Source: Streptomyces sp. 130 (GTDB taxonomy: Bacteria > Actinomycetota > Actinomycetes > Streptomycetales > Streptomycetaceae). From it: a stretch of DNA of 64,000 nt. Below the pieces are notes generated by a model. It was not told the DNA's origin and made no database searches. It was given only the letters and a program-made list of their open reading frames with translations. The stretch is taken from contig NZ_VJNO01000026.1 in the NCBI RefSeq assembly GCF_007096885.1, positions 33,661-97,660 of the forward strand, given 5' to 3'. Of the stretch, positions 37,501 through 46,271 are shown piece after piece (within the stretch, counting starts at the first letter, position 1; each line of letters starts with the position of its first letter). The translations under genes were made by a program, and so were the position numbers.

Positions 37501-37692
37501 CCGTCGCCCGGGGCGTCGCGGGCGGTCCCCCGCCCGCACCTCGCGGCGGGGTGGTCCGCGCCGGCGAGGGCCGCCGGCCACAGCACACCGGAAGACGTCC
37601 GCGTCGCGCCGCTTCGTAAGGTGGAGCCGAAGAAGTCTTGAGCGCGGAACCGTCTGGGCCCAGGACCCCGCGCCCACCCGAACGGAACCCTC

Positions 37693-38112
37693 GTGCCCCC
37701 CGACGGCCCGCCACGCCCCTTCTGGCGCATCTGCCTGCCGCACTCCACGGCCGCCGTACCGATCGCCCGCGCGCTGATCCGCTCGGTGCTGACGGACATC
37801 GACGCCCCCGCCGACAGCGACACCGCCGAACTGCTGACCGCAGAGCTGGTCGCCAACGCGGTGGAGCACACCCCGGGCGACGAGCCCATGGAGCTGGTGG
37901 TCGAGCTGCTGGCGGCCGGCTGCCAGGTGGAGGTGCACGACGGCGACCCGGCCCCGCCCGGCGATCTGTCCCGCCCCGGGCCCGACGACGTACCGGACCC
38001 GTGGCAGGAGCACGGCCGGGGGCTGCTGCTGATCCGCACGCTCAGCTCGTCCTGCGGCCACCGCCCGACCGAGCGCGGCAAGGCGGTGTGGTTCCGGCTG
38101 CCGCCGGCGTAG
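37693..38112 (+). CDS. ATP-binding regulator (RsbW/HATPase_c_2 family)
   Basis: This 139-residue protein has the GHKL-type ATP-binding motifs of Streptomyces anti-sigma-factor-like kinases: the N-box ELVANAVEHTPG (about 51-62), and HGRGLLLIRTL (about 112-122). Family members bind sigma factors or anti-anti-sigma proteins, or act only as ATPases; the partner is not apparent here. It starts at GTG 37693 after a GGAAC ribosome site. It stands alone between conservon 1 and the convergent permease gene, three bases away. The fragment at the left edge of the window belongs to the same family. Confidence 0.88.
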   Translation: MPPDGPPRPFWRICLPHSTAAVPIARALIRSVLTDIDAPADSDTAELLTAELVANAVEHTPGDEPMELVVELLAAGCQVEVHDGDPAPPGDLSRPGPDDVPDPWQEHGRGLLLIRTLSSSCGHRPTERGKAVWFRLPPA

Positions 38113-38115
38113 GGC

Positions 38116-39528
38116 TCAGGCCAGCCGGGAGCGGCGGTGCCCGTAGACCGCGTACACGAGGGCACCGACCGCGAGGAACACGGCGAACTGCACCCAGGTC
38201 GTCCAGCCGGTGCCGTACATCAGATAGACGCAGAAGCCGATGCCGGCGAGCGGGCTCAGGGGGTAGAGCGGCACCCGGAAGGAGCCGCGCACCTCGGGGT
38301 TGCGGCGGCGCAGCACGAGGACGGCGGCGTTGACGGCGACCATGGTGGCGAGCGTGCCGATGGTGGTCAGGTTCACCACCATGTCGAGCGAGGAGAAGGC
38401 CGCCGGGACCGCGAAGACGACGGCGACGATCCAGGTGTTGGCGACGGGGGTGGCGGTGCGCGGGGAGACCCGCTCGAAGACCCTCGGGACCAGGCCGTCG
38501 CGGGACATCGACATCAGGATGCGGGTCTGTCCGTACATCACCGCGAGGACCACCGAGGCGATGGCGACCACCGCGCCGAAGGCGATGACGCCGCCGCCCA
38601 CGGAGGAGCCGGTGACCTGGTCCACGATCAGCGAGAGCGCGGCGGGCTTGTCGGAGACGGCGTCCGGTCCGAGCGCGCCGATCGCGGCGAGGGCGACCGC
38701 GCAGTAGAGCAGCGTGACCAGGCCGATGCAGATCATGATCGCGAGCGGGATGTTGCGCCGGGGGTTCTTGACCTCCTCGCCCGCCGTGGTGATCGCGTCG
38801 AAACCGATGTACGAGAAGAACGCCAGGGACGCGCCCGCCGTGACGCCGCCCGCGCCGTGGGCGGCGAACGGGGCGAGGTTGCCGCGCTCGAACGCGGTGA
38901 ACGCGATGACGCAGAACAGGGCCAGGACCACCAGCTTGAGGACGGCCATCGCGGCGGTGGCGGTCGCGCTCTCCCGTACGCCCCGCACCAGCAGGGTCGC
39001 GGCCATCATGACCACGATCACGGCGGGCAGGTTGATCACGCCGCCGTCGCCCGGTCCGGCGGAGAGCGCGGCGGGCAGCTGGTGGCCGAAGAGGCTGTCG
39101 AGGAGTTCGTTGACGTACTGGCTCCAGCCGACCGCGACGGCGGAGACCGAGACGCCGTACTCCAGGAGCAGACACCAGCCGACGAGGAAGGCGAGGCGTT
39201 CGCCGAGCGTGGCGTAGGCGAAGGAGTAGGAGCTGCCGGAGACGGGAATGGCGCTGCCCAGCTCGGCGAACGAGAACGCCGTGAAGACGCAGGTGACGGC
39301 GGCGAGGACGAAGGAGACCACGACGGCGGGCCCGGCCTCCGCCACGCTGTCGGACAGGCCCACGAAGATGCCGGTCCCGACGACCGCGCCGACCCCGAAG
39401 CACACCAGCTGGAACAGGCCCATGGTGCGCTTGAGGCCGTGCCCCTCCAGGTCGGCGCCCGACTCGGCGATCAGCCGGTGCGGGTCCTTGACGCGGTGCG
39501 GGGGGCCGGGGAGGCGCAGAGGGCGCAC
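38116..39528 (-). CDS. APC-family amino acid permease
   Basis: This 470-residue protein has about 12 membrane helices and APC-superfamily landmarks: GLFQLVCFGVGAVVGTGIFVGL in helix 1 and SYIGFDAITTAGEEVKNPRRNIP in the helix 6 region. It resembles YfnA/CAT-type cationic or broad amino-acid permeases. It starts at GTG 39528. It lies downstream of the arginine deiminase and ornithine carbamoyltransferase genes on the same strand but behind a terminator, so it may be separately expressed. Arginine/ornithine transport is a contextual guess. Confidence 0.88.
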   Translation of the reverse strand: MRPLRLPGPPHRVKDPHRLIAESGADLEGHGLKRTMGLFQLVCFGVGAVVGTGIFVGLSDSVAEAGPAVVVSFVLAAVTCVFTAFSFAELGSAIPVSGSSYSFAYATLGERLAFLVGWCLLLEYGVSVSAVAVGWSQYVNELLDSLFGHQLPAALSAGPGDGGVINLPAVIVVMMAATLLVRGVRESATATAAMAVLKLVVLALFCVIAFTAFERGNLAPFAAHGAGGVTAGASLAFFSYIGFDAITTAGEEVKNPRRNIPLAIMICIGLVTLLYCAVALAAIGALGPDAVSDKPAALSLIVDQVTGSSVGGGVIAFGAVVAIASVVLAVMYGQTRILMSMSRDGLVPRVFERVSPRTATPVANTWIVAVVFAVPAAFSSLDMVVNLTTIGTLATMVAVNAAVLVLRRRNPEVRGSFRVPLYPLSPLAGIGFCVYLMYGTGWTTWVQFAVFLAVGALVYAVYGHRRSRLA

Positions 39529-39597
39529 GGCGGTGTCTCATTTCGGTGGTACGCGTGGGGGGAGCGCGCTCGGGCGGTGGGGGCCGTCGCGCGCACG

Positions 39598-39630
39598 AAA
39601 AGGGGGTTCGAGCGTGCGAGCTCGAACCCC
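39598..39630 (-). terminator. Rho-independent terminator after ornithine carbamoyltransferase
   Basis: GGGGTTCGAGC (39603-39613) pairs perfectly with GCTCGAACCCC (39620-39630) around a six-base loop. On the minus strand the stem is followed by C and TTTT (39601-39598). This fits termination of the arcA-argF transcript before the permease gene. Confidence 0.75.
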
Positions 39631-39661
39631 ACCAATCGGCACCATCATAGACACCTGACCG

Positions 39662-39691
39662 CATATTCACCCAATCGGATGTATGAACATG
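39662..39691. promoter_or_regulatory. Imperfect inverted repeat downstream of argF, upstream of the permease
   Basis: CATATTCA (39662-39669) and TGAACATG (39684-39691) form an inverted repeat with seven of eight bases matching and a 14-base spacer. The region is AT-rich compared with its surroundings. It could be an operator or promoter element for the permease gene at 39528; the binding protein is unknown. Confidence 0.3.
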
Positions 39692-39705
39692 CGAGGCCGA
39701 CGCTG

Positions 39706-40707
39706 CTAGCGGGCCATCGTCGCCACGAGCACGGCCTTGATCGTGTGCATGCGGTTCTCCGCCTCGTCGAAGACGACCGAGTGCTCGGACTCGAACACCT
39801 CGTCGCTGACTTCCAGCTCACTGAGCCCGTGCCGCTCGTGGATCTCGCGGCCCACCCCGGTACCGAGGTCGTGGTACGCGGGCAGGCAGTGCATGAACTT
39901 CACCCCGGGGTTCCCGGTGGCCCGCAGCACGTCCATGGTGACGGCGTACGGCAGGAGAGCCGCGATGCGGGCGTCCCAGACCTCCTTGGGCTCGCCCATC
40001 GAGACCCAGACGTCGGTGGCGACGAAGTCCGCGCCGCGCACCCCCTCGGCCACGTCCTCGGTGAGCGTGACCCGGGCGCCGGACTCCGCGGCGAGCGCCC
40101 GGGCCTCGGCGACGACCGTCTCGGCCGGCCAGTACGCCTTGGGCGCGACGATGCGCACGTCCATGCCGAGCAGGGCACCGGTGACCAGGTAGGAGTTGCC
40201 CATGTTGAAGCGGGCGTCGCCGAGGTAGGCGAAGGCGATCTCCTCCAGCGGCTTCTCGCTGTGCTCGGTCATCGTCAGCACGTCGGCGAGCATCTGGGTG
40301 GGGTGCCAGTCGTCGGTCAGCCCGTTGAAGACCGGCACCCCGGCGTACGCGGCCAGCTCCTCGACGGCCGCCTGGCTGTCGCCCCGGTACTCGATCCCGT
40401 CGAACATCCGGCCGAGGACGCGCGCGGTGTCCTTGACCGACTCCTTGTGCCCCATCTGCGAGCCGGAGGGGTCGAGATACGTGGTCGAGGCGCCCTGGTC
40501 GGCGGCGGCGACCTCGAACGCGCACCGGGTGCGGGTCGACGTCTTCTCGAAGATCAGCGCGATGTTCCGGCCGCGCAGCGTCTGCGTCTCCGTGCCCGAC
40601 TTCTTGGCGGCCTTGAGCCCGGCGGCCAGCTCGATCAGGCCGCGGAACTCCGCGGCCGTGAAGTCCAGCTCCTTGAGGAAGTGGCGGCCTGCGAGGTCTA
40701 TGGCCAT
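39706..40707 (-). CDS. argF: Ornithine carbamoyltransferase (probably catabolic)
   Basis: This 333-residue enzyme converts ornithine and carbamoyl phosphate to citrulline, or the reverse in arginine breakdown. It shows the carbamoyl-phosphate site STRTRCAFEVAAADQG, the DWHPTQMLAD motif and the ornithine loop HCLPAYHD near residue 272. The length and its place next to arginine deiminase suit the catabolic form (arcB); anabolic enzymes are usually nearer 305-315 residues. The ATG at 40707 is used because it precedes the conserved DLAGRHFLKELDFTAAEF. Carbamate kinase (arcC) is not in the window. Confidence 0.92.
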   Translation of the reverse strand: MAIDLAGRHFLKELDFTAAEFRGLIELAAGLKAAKKSGTETQTLRGRNIALIFEKTSTRTRCAFEVAAADQGASTTYLDPSGSQMGHKESVKDTARVLGRMFDGIEYRGDSQAAVEELAAYAGVPVFNGLTDDWHPTQMLADVLTMTEHSEKPLEEIAFAYLGDARFNMGNSYLVTGALLGMDVRIVAPKAYWPAETVVAEARALAAESGARVTLTEDVAEGVRGADFVATDVWVSMGEPKEVWDARIAALLPYAVTMDVLRATGNPGVKFMHCLPAYHDLGTGVGREIHERHGLSELEVSDEVFESEHSVVFDEAENRMHTIKAVLVATMAR

Positions 40708-40763
40708 GGTGACTGCTCCTGGGTCGGGCGGGGGACGCATACCGTAACGCTGGAAGTCTATAC

Positions 40764-40794
40764 GATGCAATGCATCGCTATACAGAGACGTCTC
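40764..40794. promoter_or_regulatory. Two palindromes upstream of argF
   Basis: GATGCA-A-TGCATC (40764-40776) is a perfect inverted repeat around one base and is flanked by CTATAC on both sides. GAGACGTCTC (40785-40794) is a perfect 10-bp palindrome eight bases further on. Both lie in the 109-bp gap between arcA and argF, in an AT-rich patch. The first resembles TGCAT-type arginine-repressor boxes reported in Streptomyces, but I cannot confirm ArgR binding. Confidence 0.45.
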
Positions 40795-40816
40795 GTGGTA
40801 CGGCGGCCCGCCGCCC

Positions 40817-42049
40817 TCACACCGCGTCCCGCACGACCGGGCAGCTCATGCAGCGCGGACCGCCCCGGCCCCGGCCCAGCTCGCTGCCCCGGATCTCGAT
40901 GACCTCGATGCCCTGCCGGCGCAGATGCGTGTTGGTGGTGGCGTTGCGCTCGTAGGCGACGACGACGCCGGGTTCGACGGCCAGCACGTTGCAGCCGTCG
41001 TCCCACTGCTCGCGCTCGGCCGCGTGCACGTCCTGGGTCGCGGTGAGCACCCGGATCGAGCCGAGACCGAGCGCCTGGGCGATGGCGGTGTGCATCTGCT
41101 CGGGCGGGTGGTCGGTGACCTTGAGGTCGCGCGGCCCGTCGCCGGGCTCGATGGTGTACGAGCGGAGCATGCCGAGGCCCGCGTACTTGGTGAAGGTGTC
41201 CCCGTCGACCATCGTCATCACGGTGTCCAGGTGCATGAAGGCCCGGCTCTTGGGCATGTCCAGCGCCACGATGGTCCGGGCCGAGCCCGCGTCGAAGAGG
41301 CCCCGGGCCAGCATCTCGACGGCCTGCGGGGTGGTGCGCTCGCTCATCCCGATGAGCACGGCGCCGTTGCCGATGACGAGGACGTCGCCGCCCTCGATGG
41401 TGGAGGGGTAGTCGTCCTGCCCCTCGGACCAGTGGTGGAAGGCGCCCGCCTCCGGCCCGGTGAACAGCGGGTGGTGGCGGTAGATCGCCTCGAAGTGGAC
41501 CGTCTCGCGCTGCCGGGCCGGCCAGCGCATGGCGTTGATCGAGACGCCGTCGTAGATCCAGGCCGAGGTGTCCCGGGTGAACAGGTGGTTGGGGAGCGGT
41601 CCGAGCAGGAAGTCGTCCAGGTCCATGACGTGGAAGCGCACCGAGACCGGCTCCTCGTGCCGTTCCAGGAACTCCCGTTTGGTCATCCCGCCGACCAGCG
41701 CCTCGCACAGCTCGGCCGCGGTCAACTCCTCGAAGGCGGCCCGCAGGTGCTCGGTGGCGAGCGGGCCGTACTCCTTCTCGGCGAAGACCCGGTCCAGCAC
41801 GAGGCGCCGGGCGACCGGGATCTCCAGCGCCTCGCGCAGCAGGTCGCCGAAGAGGTGCACCTCGACGCCCCGGTCGCGCAGCACGTCCGCGAAACCGTCG
41901 TGCTCCTGCCGGGCCCGGCGCACCCAGAGCACGTCGTCGAAGAGCAGCGCGTCCTTGTTGCTCGGCGTGAGCCGTTTCAGTTCCAGATCGGGGCGGTGCA
42001 GGATGACGCGGCGCAGCCGCCCGGCCTCGGAGTCGACATGGAATCCCAT
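40817..42049 (-). CDS. arcA: Arginine deiminase
   Basis: This 410-residue enzyme hydrolyses arginine to citrulline and ammonia, the first step of the arginine deiminase pathway. Visible motifs are VILHRPDLELKRLTPSN, FTRDTSAWIYDGVSIN, EGGDVLVIGNGAVLIGMSER, FMHLDTVMTMVD (catalytic His) and the C-terminal CMSCPVVRD with nucleophile C400. The residue before that Cys is Arg rather than the His seen in the Pseudomonas enzyme. The ATG at 42049 gives the standard length. It is upstream of argF on the same strand, separated by 109 bp that contain two palindromes. Confidence 0.94.
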   Translation of the reverse strand: MGFHVDSEAGRLRRVILHRPDLELKRLTPSNKDALLFDDVLWVRRARQEHDGFADVLRDRGVEVHLFGDLLREALEIPVARRLVLDRVFAEKEYGPLATEHLRAAFEELTAAELCEALVGGMTKREFLERHEEPVSVRFHVMDLDDFLLGPLPNHLFTRDTSAWIYDGVSINAMRWPARQRETVHFEAIYRHHPLFTGPEAGAFHHWSEGQDDYPSTIEGGDVLVIGNGAVLIGMSERTTPQAVEMLARGLFDAGSARTIVALDMPKSRAFMHLDTVMTMVDGDTFTKYAGLGMLRSYTIEPGDGPRDLKVTDHPPEQMHTAIAQALGLGSIRVLTATQDVHAAEREQWDDGCNVLAVEPGVVVAYERNATTNTHLRRQGIEVIEIRGSELGRGRGGPRCMSCPVVRDAV

Positions 42050-42127
42050 GCCCACATCCTCACCGCGCGGCGCGCCGTTCACCCGGCGAATCGCCAGCCT
42101 GTTCCTGCGGCGCGGCCCGACGCCCGC

Positions 42128-44704
42128 TCAGAGCCGGGGGTCCACCGGCTCCGACTCCAGCGCCAGGACGGCGAACACCGCTTCGTGGACCCGCCACAGC
42201 GGCTCCCCGTCCGCGAGCCGGTCCAGGGCCTCCAGGCCGAGGGCGTACTCGCGCAGGGCCAGCGAGCGCTTGTGGCCGAGGAAACGGCCGCGAAGGCGGT
42301 CCAGATTGTCCGGGCGGGTGTACTCGGGGCCGTAGATGATCCGCAGGTACTCCCGGCCGCGCACCTTGATCCCGGGCTGCACCAGGCGCCCCTTGCCGTC
42401 CCGGACGAGCGCGCCGAGCGGCTTGACGACCATGCCCTCGCCGCCCCGGCCGGTCATCTCCAGCCACCAGTCGGTGCCCGCGCGGACGGACGCCTCGTCG
42501 GCGGTGTCCACCACGAGCCGCCGGGTGACCTGGAGCAGCCCGCTGGGGTCGTGCTCCACCAGCCGGTCCAGCCAGGCCAGCTGCTCGTCGTGCGGTACGG
42601 AGGCCAGCGAGCGGCCCTCGACGGCGAGGATCTGGAACGGCGCCAGGCGCACGCCGTCCAGCCCGTCGGTGCCCCAGCAGTAGCGCCGGTACGCCTGGGT
42701 GAACGCCGCCGCGTCCTCGGCCCGCTCCCGCTGCCGGTCCGCGAGCGCGCCCACGTCGACGCCGCGCGCGGCGGCTGCGGCGAGGGCCCCGGCGGCGGCG
42801 GGGAACACCGCGCCCGAGGCGGCGCCCACGGCCGCGTACTGCGAGCGGAGCAGGCCGCGCGCCTTCAGGGACCAGGGCATCAGCTCGGCGTCGAGCAGCA
42901 CCCAGTCGGTGCCCCACTCGTCCCACAGCCCGGCCGCGGTCACCGCCGCGCGCAGCCGCCCGAGCACCGTCCCGGTGAGCGCGGGGTCGTCCAGGAACGG
43001 GCGGCCGGTGCGGGTGTACAGCGCGCCGGCGGGCCCGCCGTCGCCGGTGTCCGGGGTCCCGAAGCGCTCCCGGGCCGCGGCGGCGTCCTTGCAGACCAGG
43101 GCCACGGCGCGGGAGCCCATGTGCTTCTCCTCGCACACCACCTTCGCCACCCCGGCCGCGCGGTACTCGCCGAACGCCTCGGCCGGGTGCTCCAGATAGC
43201 CCTCCTCGCGCGAGGTGGCGGTGGGCGCCATGGTCGGCGGCAGGTACGGCAGCAGCCGGGGATCGACCGCGAACCGGCTCATGACCTCCAGGGCGGCGGC
43301 GGCGTTCTCCTCGCGGACGGCGAGGCGGCCCATGTGGCGGGTCTCCACGATCCGGCGGCCCCACACGTCGTCCAGGTCCAGCGGCCGGCCCTCCCGGCCC
43401 CCGGGCGCGTCCGTCTCCAGCGGCTTCACCGGCTCGTACCAGACCCGCTCCGCCGGTACGTCGACGAGCTCGCGCTCCGGCCAGCGCAGCGCGGTCATCT
43501 TCCCGCCGAAGACGGCACCGGTGTCCAGGCAGATGGTGTTGTTGATCCACGAGGTGTTGGGCACGGGCGTGTGGCCGTAGACCACGGCGGCGCTGCCCCG
43601 GTAGTCCTCGGCCCACGGGTAGCGCACGGGCAGCCCGAACTCGTCGGTCTCGCCGGTGGTCTCGCCGTACAGCGCGTGCGAGCGGACCCGGCCCGAGGTG
43701 CGGCCGTGGTACTTCTCGGGCAGCCCGGCGTGGCAGACGACGAGCCGGCCGCCGTCCAGCACGTAGTGGCTGACGAGCCCGTCGATGAACGCGGCGACCC
43801 GCGTGCGGAACTCGGGGTCCTTCGCGTCCTCCCGTTCCAGCTGCTCGACGGTCTCGGCGAGGCCGTGGGTGAGCTGGACCTTGCGGCCCTTGAGGTAGCG
43901 GCCGAGCTTGTTCTCGTGGTTGCCGGGGACGCACAGGGCGTTGCCGCCGGCCACCATCGACATCACGCGGCGCAGGACGCCGGGGCTGTCGGGGCCGCGG
44001 TCGACCAGGTCGCCGACGAAGACCGCGGTGCGGCCCTCGGGGTGGGCGCCGTCCACGTACCCCAGCTTGCCGAGGAGGGTGTCCAGCTCGGAGCGGCAGC
44101 CGTGGATGTCGCCGATGATGTCGAACGGTCCGGTGAGGTGGCGCAGGTCGTTGTAGCGGCGCTCCAGGACCACTTCGGCCCGCTCGGCCTCGTCCTCGGA
44201 GCGCAGGACGTGCACCTTGCGGAAGCCCTCGCGCTCCAGGCCGCGCAGCGAGCGGCGCAGCTCGCGGCGGTGGCGCTGGACGACGTGGCGGGGCATGTCG
44301 GCGCGGTCCGGGCGGGCCGCGTTGCGGGCGAGGCAGACCTCTTCGGGCAGGTCGAGCACGATGGCGATGGGCAGCACGTCGTGCTCCCGGGCCACCCGCA
44401 GGAGCTGGCGCCGGGCCTCCGGCTGCACGTTCGTGGCGTCCACGACGGTCCGCCGGCCGGCGGCGAGGCGCTTGCCCGCGATGTAGTGCAGGACGTCGAA
44501 GGCGTCCTTGCTGGCGCTCTGGTCGTTCTCGTCGTCGGCGACGAGGCCCCGGCAGAAGTCCGAGGAGATGACCTCGGTCGGCTTGAAGTGCCGCCGCGCG
44601 AAGGTGGACTTGCCGGACCCGCTGGCCCCGATGAGCACGACGAGGGAGAGGTCGGTGACGGGGAGGGTGCGCGGGGCGCGCCCGGTGTCGTCGGTGCCGT
44701 TCAT
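42128..44704 (-). CDS. pnkp: Polynucleotide kinase-phosphatase-adenylyltransferase Pnkp (RNA repair)
   Basis: This 858-residue protein matches bacterial Pnkp. Residues about 15-170 are a 5'-OH polynucleotide kinase with P-loop GASGSGKS. About 190-460 is a binuclear metallophosphatase (FDIIGDIHGC, FVGDLVDRGP, VPGNHEN), which removes 2',3'-cyclic phosphates. About 480-850 is a ligase-like adenylyltransferase with the AMP-accepting lysine in EEKHMGSR near residue 525. Alone Pnkp heals ends and adenylylates itself; with Hen1 it seals tRNAs cut by ribotoxins. The ATG at 44704 overlaps the hen1 stop by four bases, so the two are one operon. Confidence 0.95.
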   Translation of the reverse strand: MNGTDDTGRAPRTLPVTDLSLVVLIGASGSGKSTFARRHFKPTEVISSDFCRGLVADDENDQSASKDAFDVLHYIAGKRLAAGRRTVVDATNVQPEARRQLLRVAREHDVLPIAIVLDLPEEVCLARNAARPDRADMPRHVVQRHRRELRRSLRGLEREGFRKVHVLRSEDEAERAEVVLERRYNDLRHLTGPFDIIGDIHGCRSELDTLLGKLGYVDGAHPEGRTAVFVGDLVDRGPDSPGVLRRVMSMVAGGNALCVPGNHENKLGRYLKGRKVQLTHGLAETVEQLEREDAKDPEFRTRVAAFIDGLVSHYVLDGGRLVVCHAGLPEKYHGRTSGRVRSHALYGETTGETDEFGLPVRYPWAEDYRGSAAVVYGHTPVPNTSWINNTICLDTGAVFGGKMTALRWPERELVDVPAERVWYEPVKPLETDAPGGREGRPLDLDDVWGRRIVETRHMGRLAVREENAAAALEVMSRFAVDPRLLPYLPPTMAPTATSREEGYLEHPAEAFGEYRAAGVAKVVCEEKHMGSRAVALVCKDAAAARERFGTPDTGDGGPAGALYTRTGRPFLDDPALTGTVLGRLRAAVTAAGLWDEWGTDWVLLDAELMPWSLKARGLLRSQYAAVGAASGAVFPAAAGALAAAAARGVDVGALADRQRERAEDAAAFTQAYRRYCWGTDGLDGVRLAPFQILAVEGRSLASVPHDEQLAWLDRLVEHDPSGLLQVTRRLVVDTADEASVRAGTDWWLEMTGRGGEGMVVKPLGALVRDGKGRLVQPGIKVRGREYLRIIYGPEYTRPDNLDRLRGRFLGHKRSLALREYALGLEALDRLADGEPLWRVHEAVFAVLALESEPVDPRL

Positions 44705-46182
44705 GCGGCTTTCGCCTCCTTCTCGGTCTCGTCGGTGGTCGCTGTGCCCGCGGTGAACACGGCCATCTGCGTGGGCGGGCCGACCTCGGGGTCGTCCGGG
44801 CCCACGGGCACGTATGCCACGCCGTATCCGTACCGGGCGGCCACCGCGTCCGCCCAGGCCCGGAATTCGGCCCGTGTCCACTCGAAGCGGTGGTCGCTGT
44901 GGCGGGTGTGGCCGGCCGGAAGGGTCTCCCAGCGGACGTTGTACTCGACGTTCGGCGTGGTCACGAGCACCGTGCGGGGGCGCGCGGAGCCGAACACGGC
45001 GAACTCCAGGGCGGGCAGCCGCTCCGGGTCCAGGTGCTCGATGACCTCGCTGAGCACCGCCGCGTCATACCCCTTGAGCCGCTTGTCCGTGTAGGTCAGC
45101 GAGCCCTGGCGCAGCGTCACGCGGGCCGCCTGGCGCTCCCCCATCCGGTCCAGCTTCAGCCGGCGCGCGGCGATCGTCAGGGCGCGCATGGACACGTCGA
45201 GGCCGACGACCTCCGTGAAGCGCGGGTCCTTCAGCAGTGCCTGCACCAACTGCCCCTGTCCGCAGCCGAGGTCGAGCACCCGGCCCGCCCCGGCGGCGGT
45301 GAGCGCGGACAGGATCGCGTCGCGGCGCCGCACGGCCAGCGGCACCGGCCGCTCCTCGGTGTCGGAGCCCTCGTCCACGGCGTTGTCGACGCTCTCGACG
45401 TCGAGGTCGTCCGCCTCCGCGAGCCGCACCAGTTCCAGGCGCTCCATCGCCTGCCGGGTCAGCCCCCAGCGCCGCGCCAGGTACCGGCTGGTGATGAGCT
45501 TGTGCTCGGGGTGCTCGGCCAGCCACCCCTCGCCCGCGCGCAGCAGCTTGTCGACCTCGTCCGGCGCCACCCAGTAGTGCTTGGCGTCGTCCAGCACCGG
45601 CAGCAGCACGTACAGCTGGCGCAGCGCGTCGGCGAGCCGCAGCTCGCCTTCGAGCACCAGCCGTACGTACCGCGAGTCGCCCCAGTCCGGGAACGTCTCG
45701 TCCAGCGGCACGGCCTCCGCCTCCACCCGCGTCCATCCGAGCGGACCGAAGAGCTTGCGCACCAGCTCGGCACCACCACGGGCCGGCAGGGCGGGCACTT
45801 CGATCCGCAGCTCCATGGGGGCCGCCGCCCGCTCGGGCATCGCCTTGCAGGCACCGCTCAGCGCGGACTTGAAGACGGTGCTCATCGCGACGGACAGCAG
45901 CGAGGATGCCGCGTAGGGGCGGTCGTTGACGTACTGCGCGAGCGCCGAGTCGGGCGCCCCGCCCCGGCCCTTGCCCTTCCCCTTGCGCACCAGGGCGATG
46001 GGATCGACCTCCAGCAGCAGGGCCGCCGTGCACCGCTCCACGGACGCCTCGGGATAGAAGACGTGCGCGGTGCCGTGGGAGGTGGAGAACGCCTGCGCCC
46101 GCCCGGGATGCTTGTGCAGCAGGAATCCGAGGTCGGTGGCGGGACGTTCCGGGGAGCCGGTGGTACTGATCGTCAGGAACAC
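44701..46182 (-). CDS. hen1: 3'-terminal RNA ribose 2'-O-methyltransferase Hen1
   Basis: This 493-residue protein has an N-terminal domain specific to bacterial Hen1 (about 1-245, FLTISTTGSPERPATDLGFLLHKHP), which binds Pnkp and activates its ligase. A C-terminal SAM methyltransferase follows (about 270-470, VLDLGCGQGQLVQAL near 299). The metal-binding ExxEH motif is present as EVIEHLDPERLPALE near 377. Hen1 methylates the 2'-OH at the break before sealing, so the repaired RNA cannot be cut again at the same site. It starts at GTG 46182, 89 bp from the divergent RCC1-like gene. Confidence 0.95.
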   Translation of the reverse strand: MFLTISTTGSPERPATDLGFLLHKHPGRAQAFSTSHGTAHVFYPEASVERCTAALLLEVDPIALVRKGKGKGRGGAPDSALAQYVNDRPYAASSLLSVAMSTVFKSALSGACKAMPERAAAPMELRIEVPALPARGGAELVRKLFGPLGWTRVEAEAVPLDETFPDWGDSRYVRLVLEGELRLADALRQLYVLLPVLDDAKHYWVAPDEVDKLLRAGEGWLAEHPEHKLITSRYLARRWGLTRQAMERLELVRLAEADDLDVESVDNAVDEGSDTEERPVPLAVRRRDAILSALTAAGAGRVLDLGCGQGQLVQALLKDPRFTEVVGLDVSMRALTIAARRLKLDRMGERQAARVTLRQGSLTYTDKRLKGYDAAVLSEVIEHLDPERLPALEFAVFGSARPRTVLVTTPNVEYNVRWETLPAGHTRHSDHRFEWTRAEFRAWADAVAARYGYGVAYVPVGPDDPEVGPPTQMAVFTAGTATTDETEKEAKAA

Positions 46183-46271
46183 GCGTTTGAGTATGATCCG
46201 CCCGCTCGCGTCCCACCAGGCAATTTCCGTGTGCCCGCCACGAGCGCTCCCCCGAGCTTCCAGGAGGCGTC

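Noticed and set aside
39603..39630. GGTTCGAGC-containing stem as a tRNA T-arm or attachment site
   Set aside because: No acceptor stem, D-arm or anticodon arm surrounds it; the perfect stem plus T-run fits a terminator.
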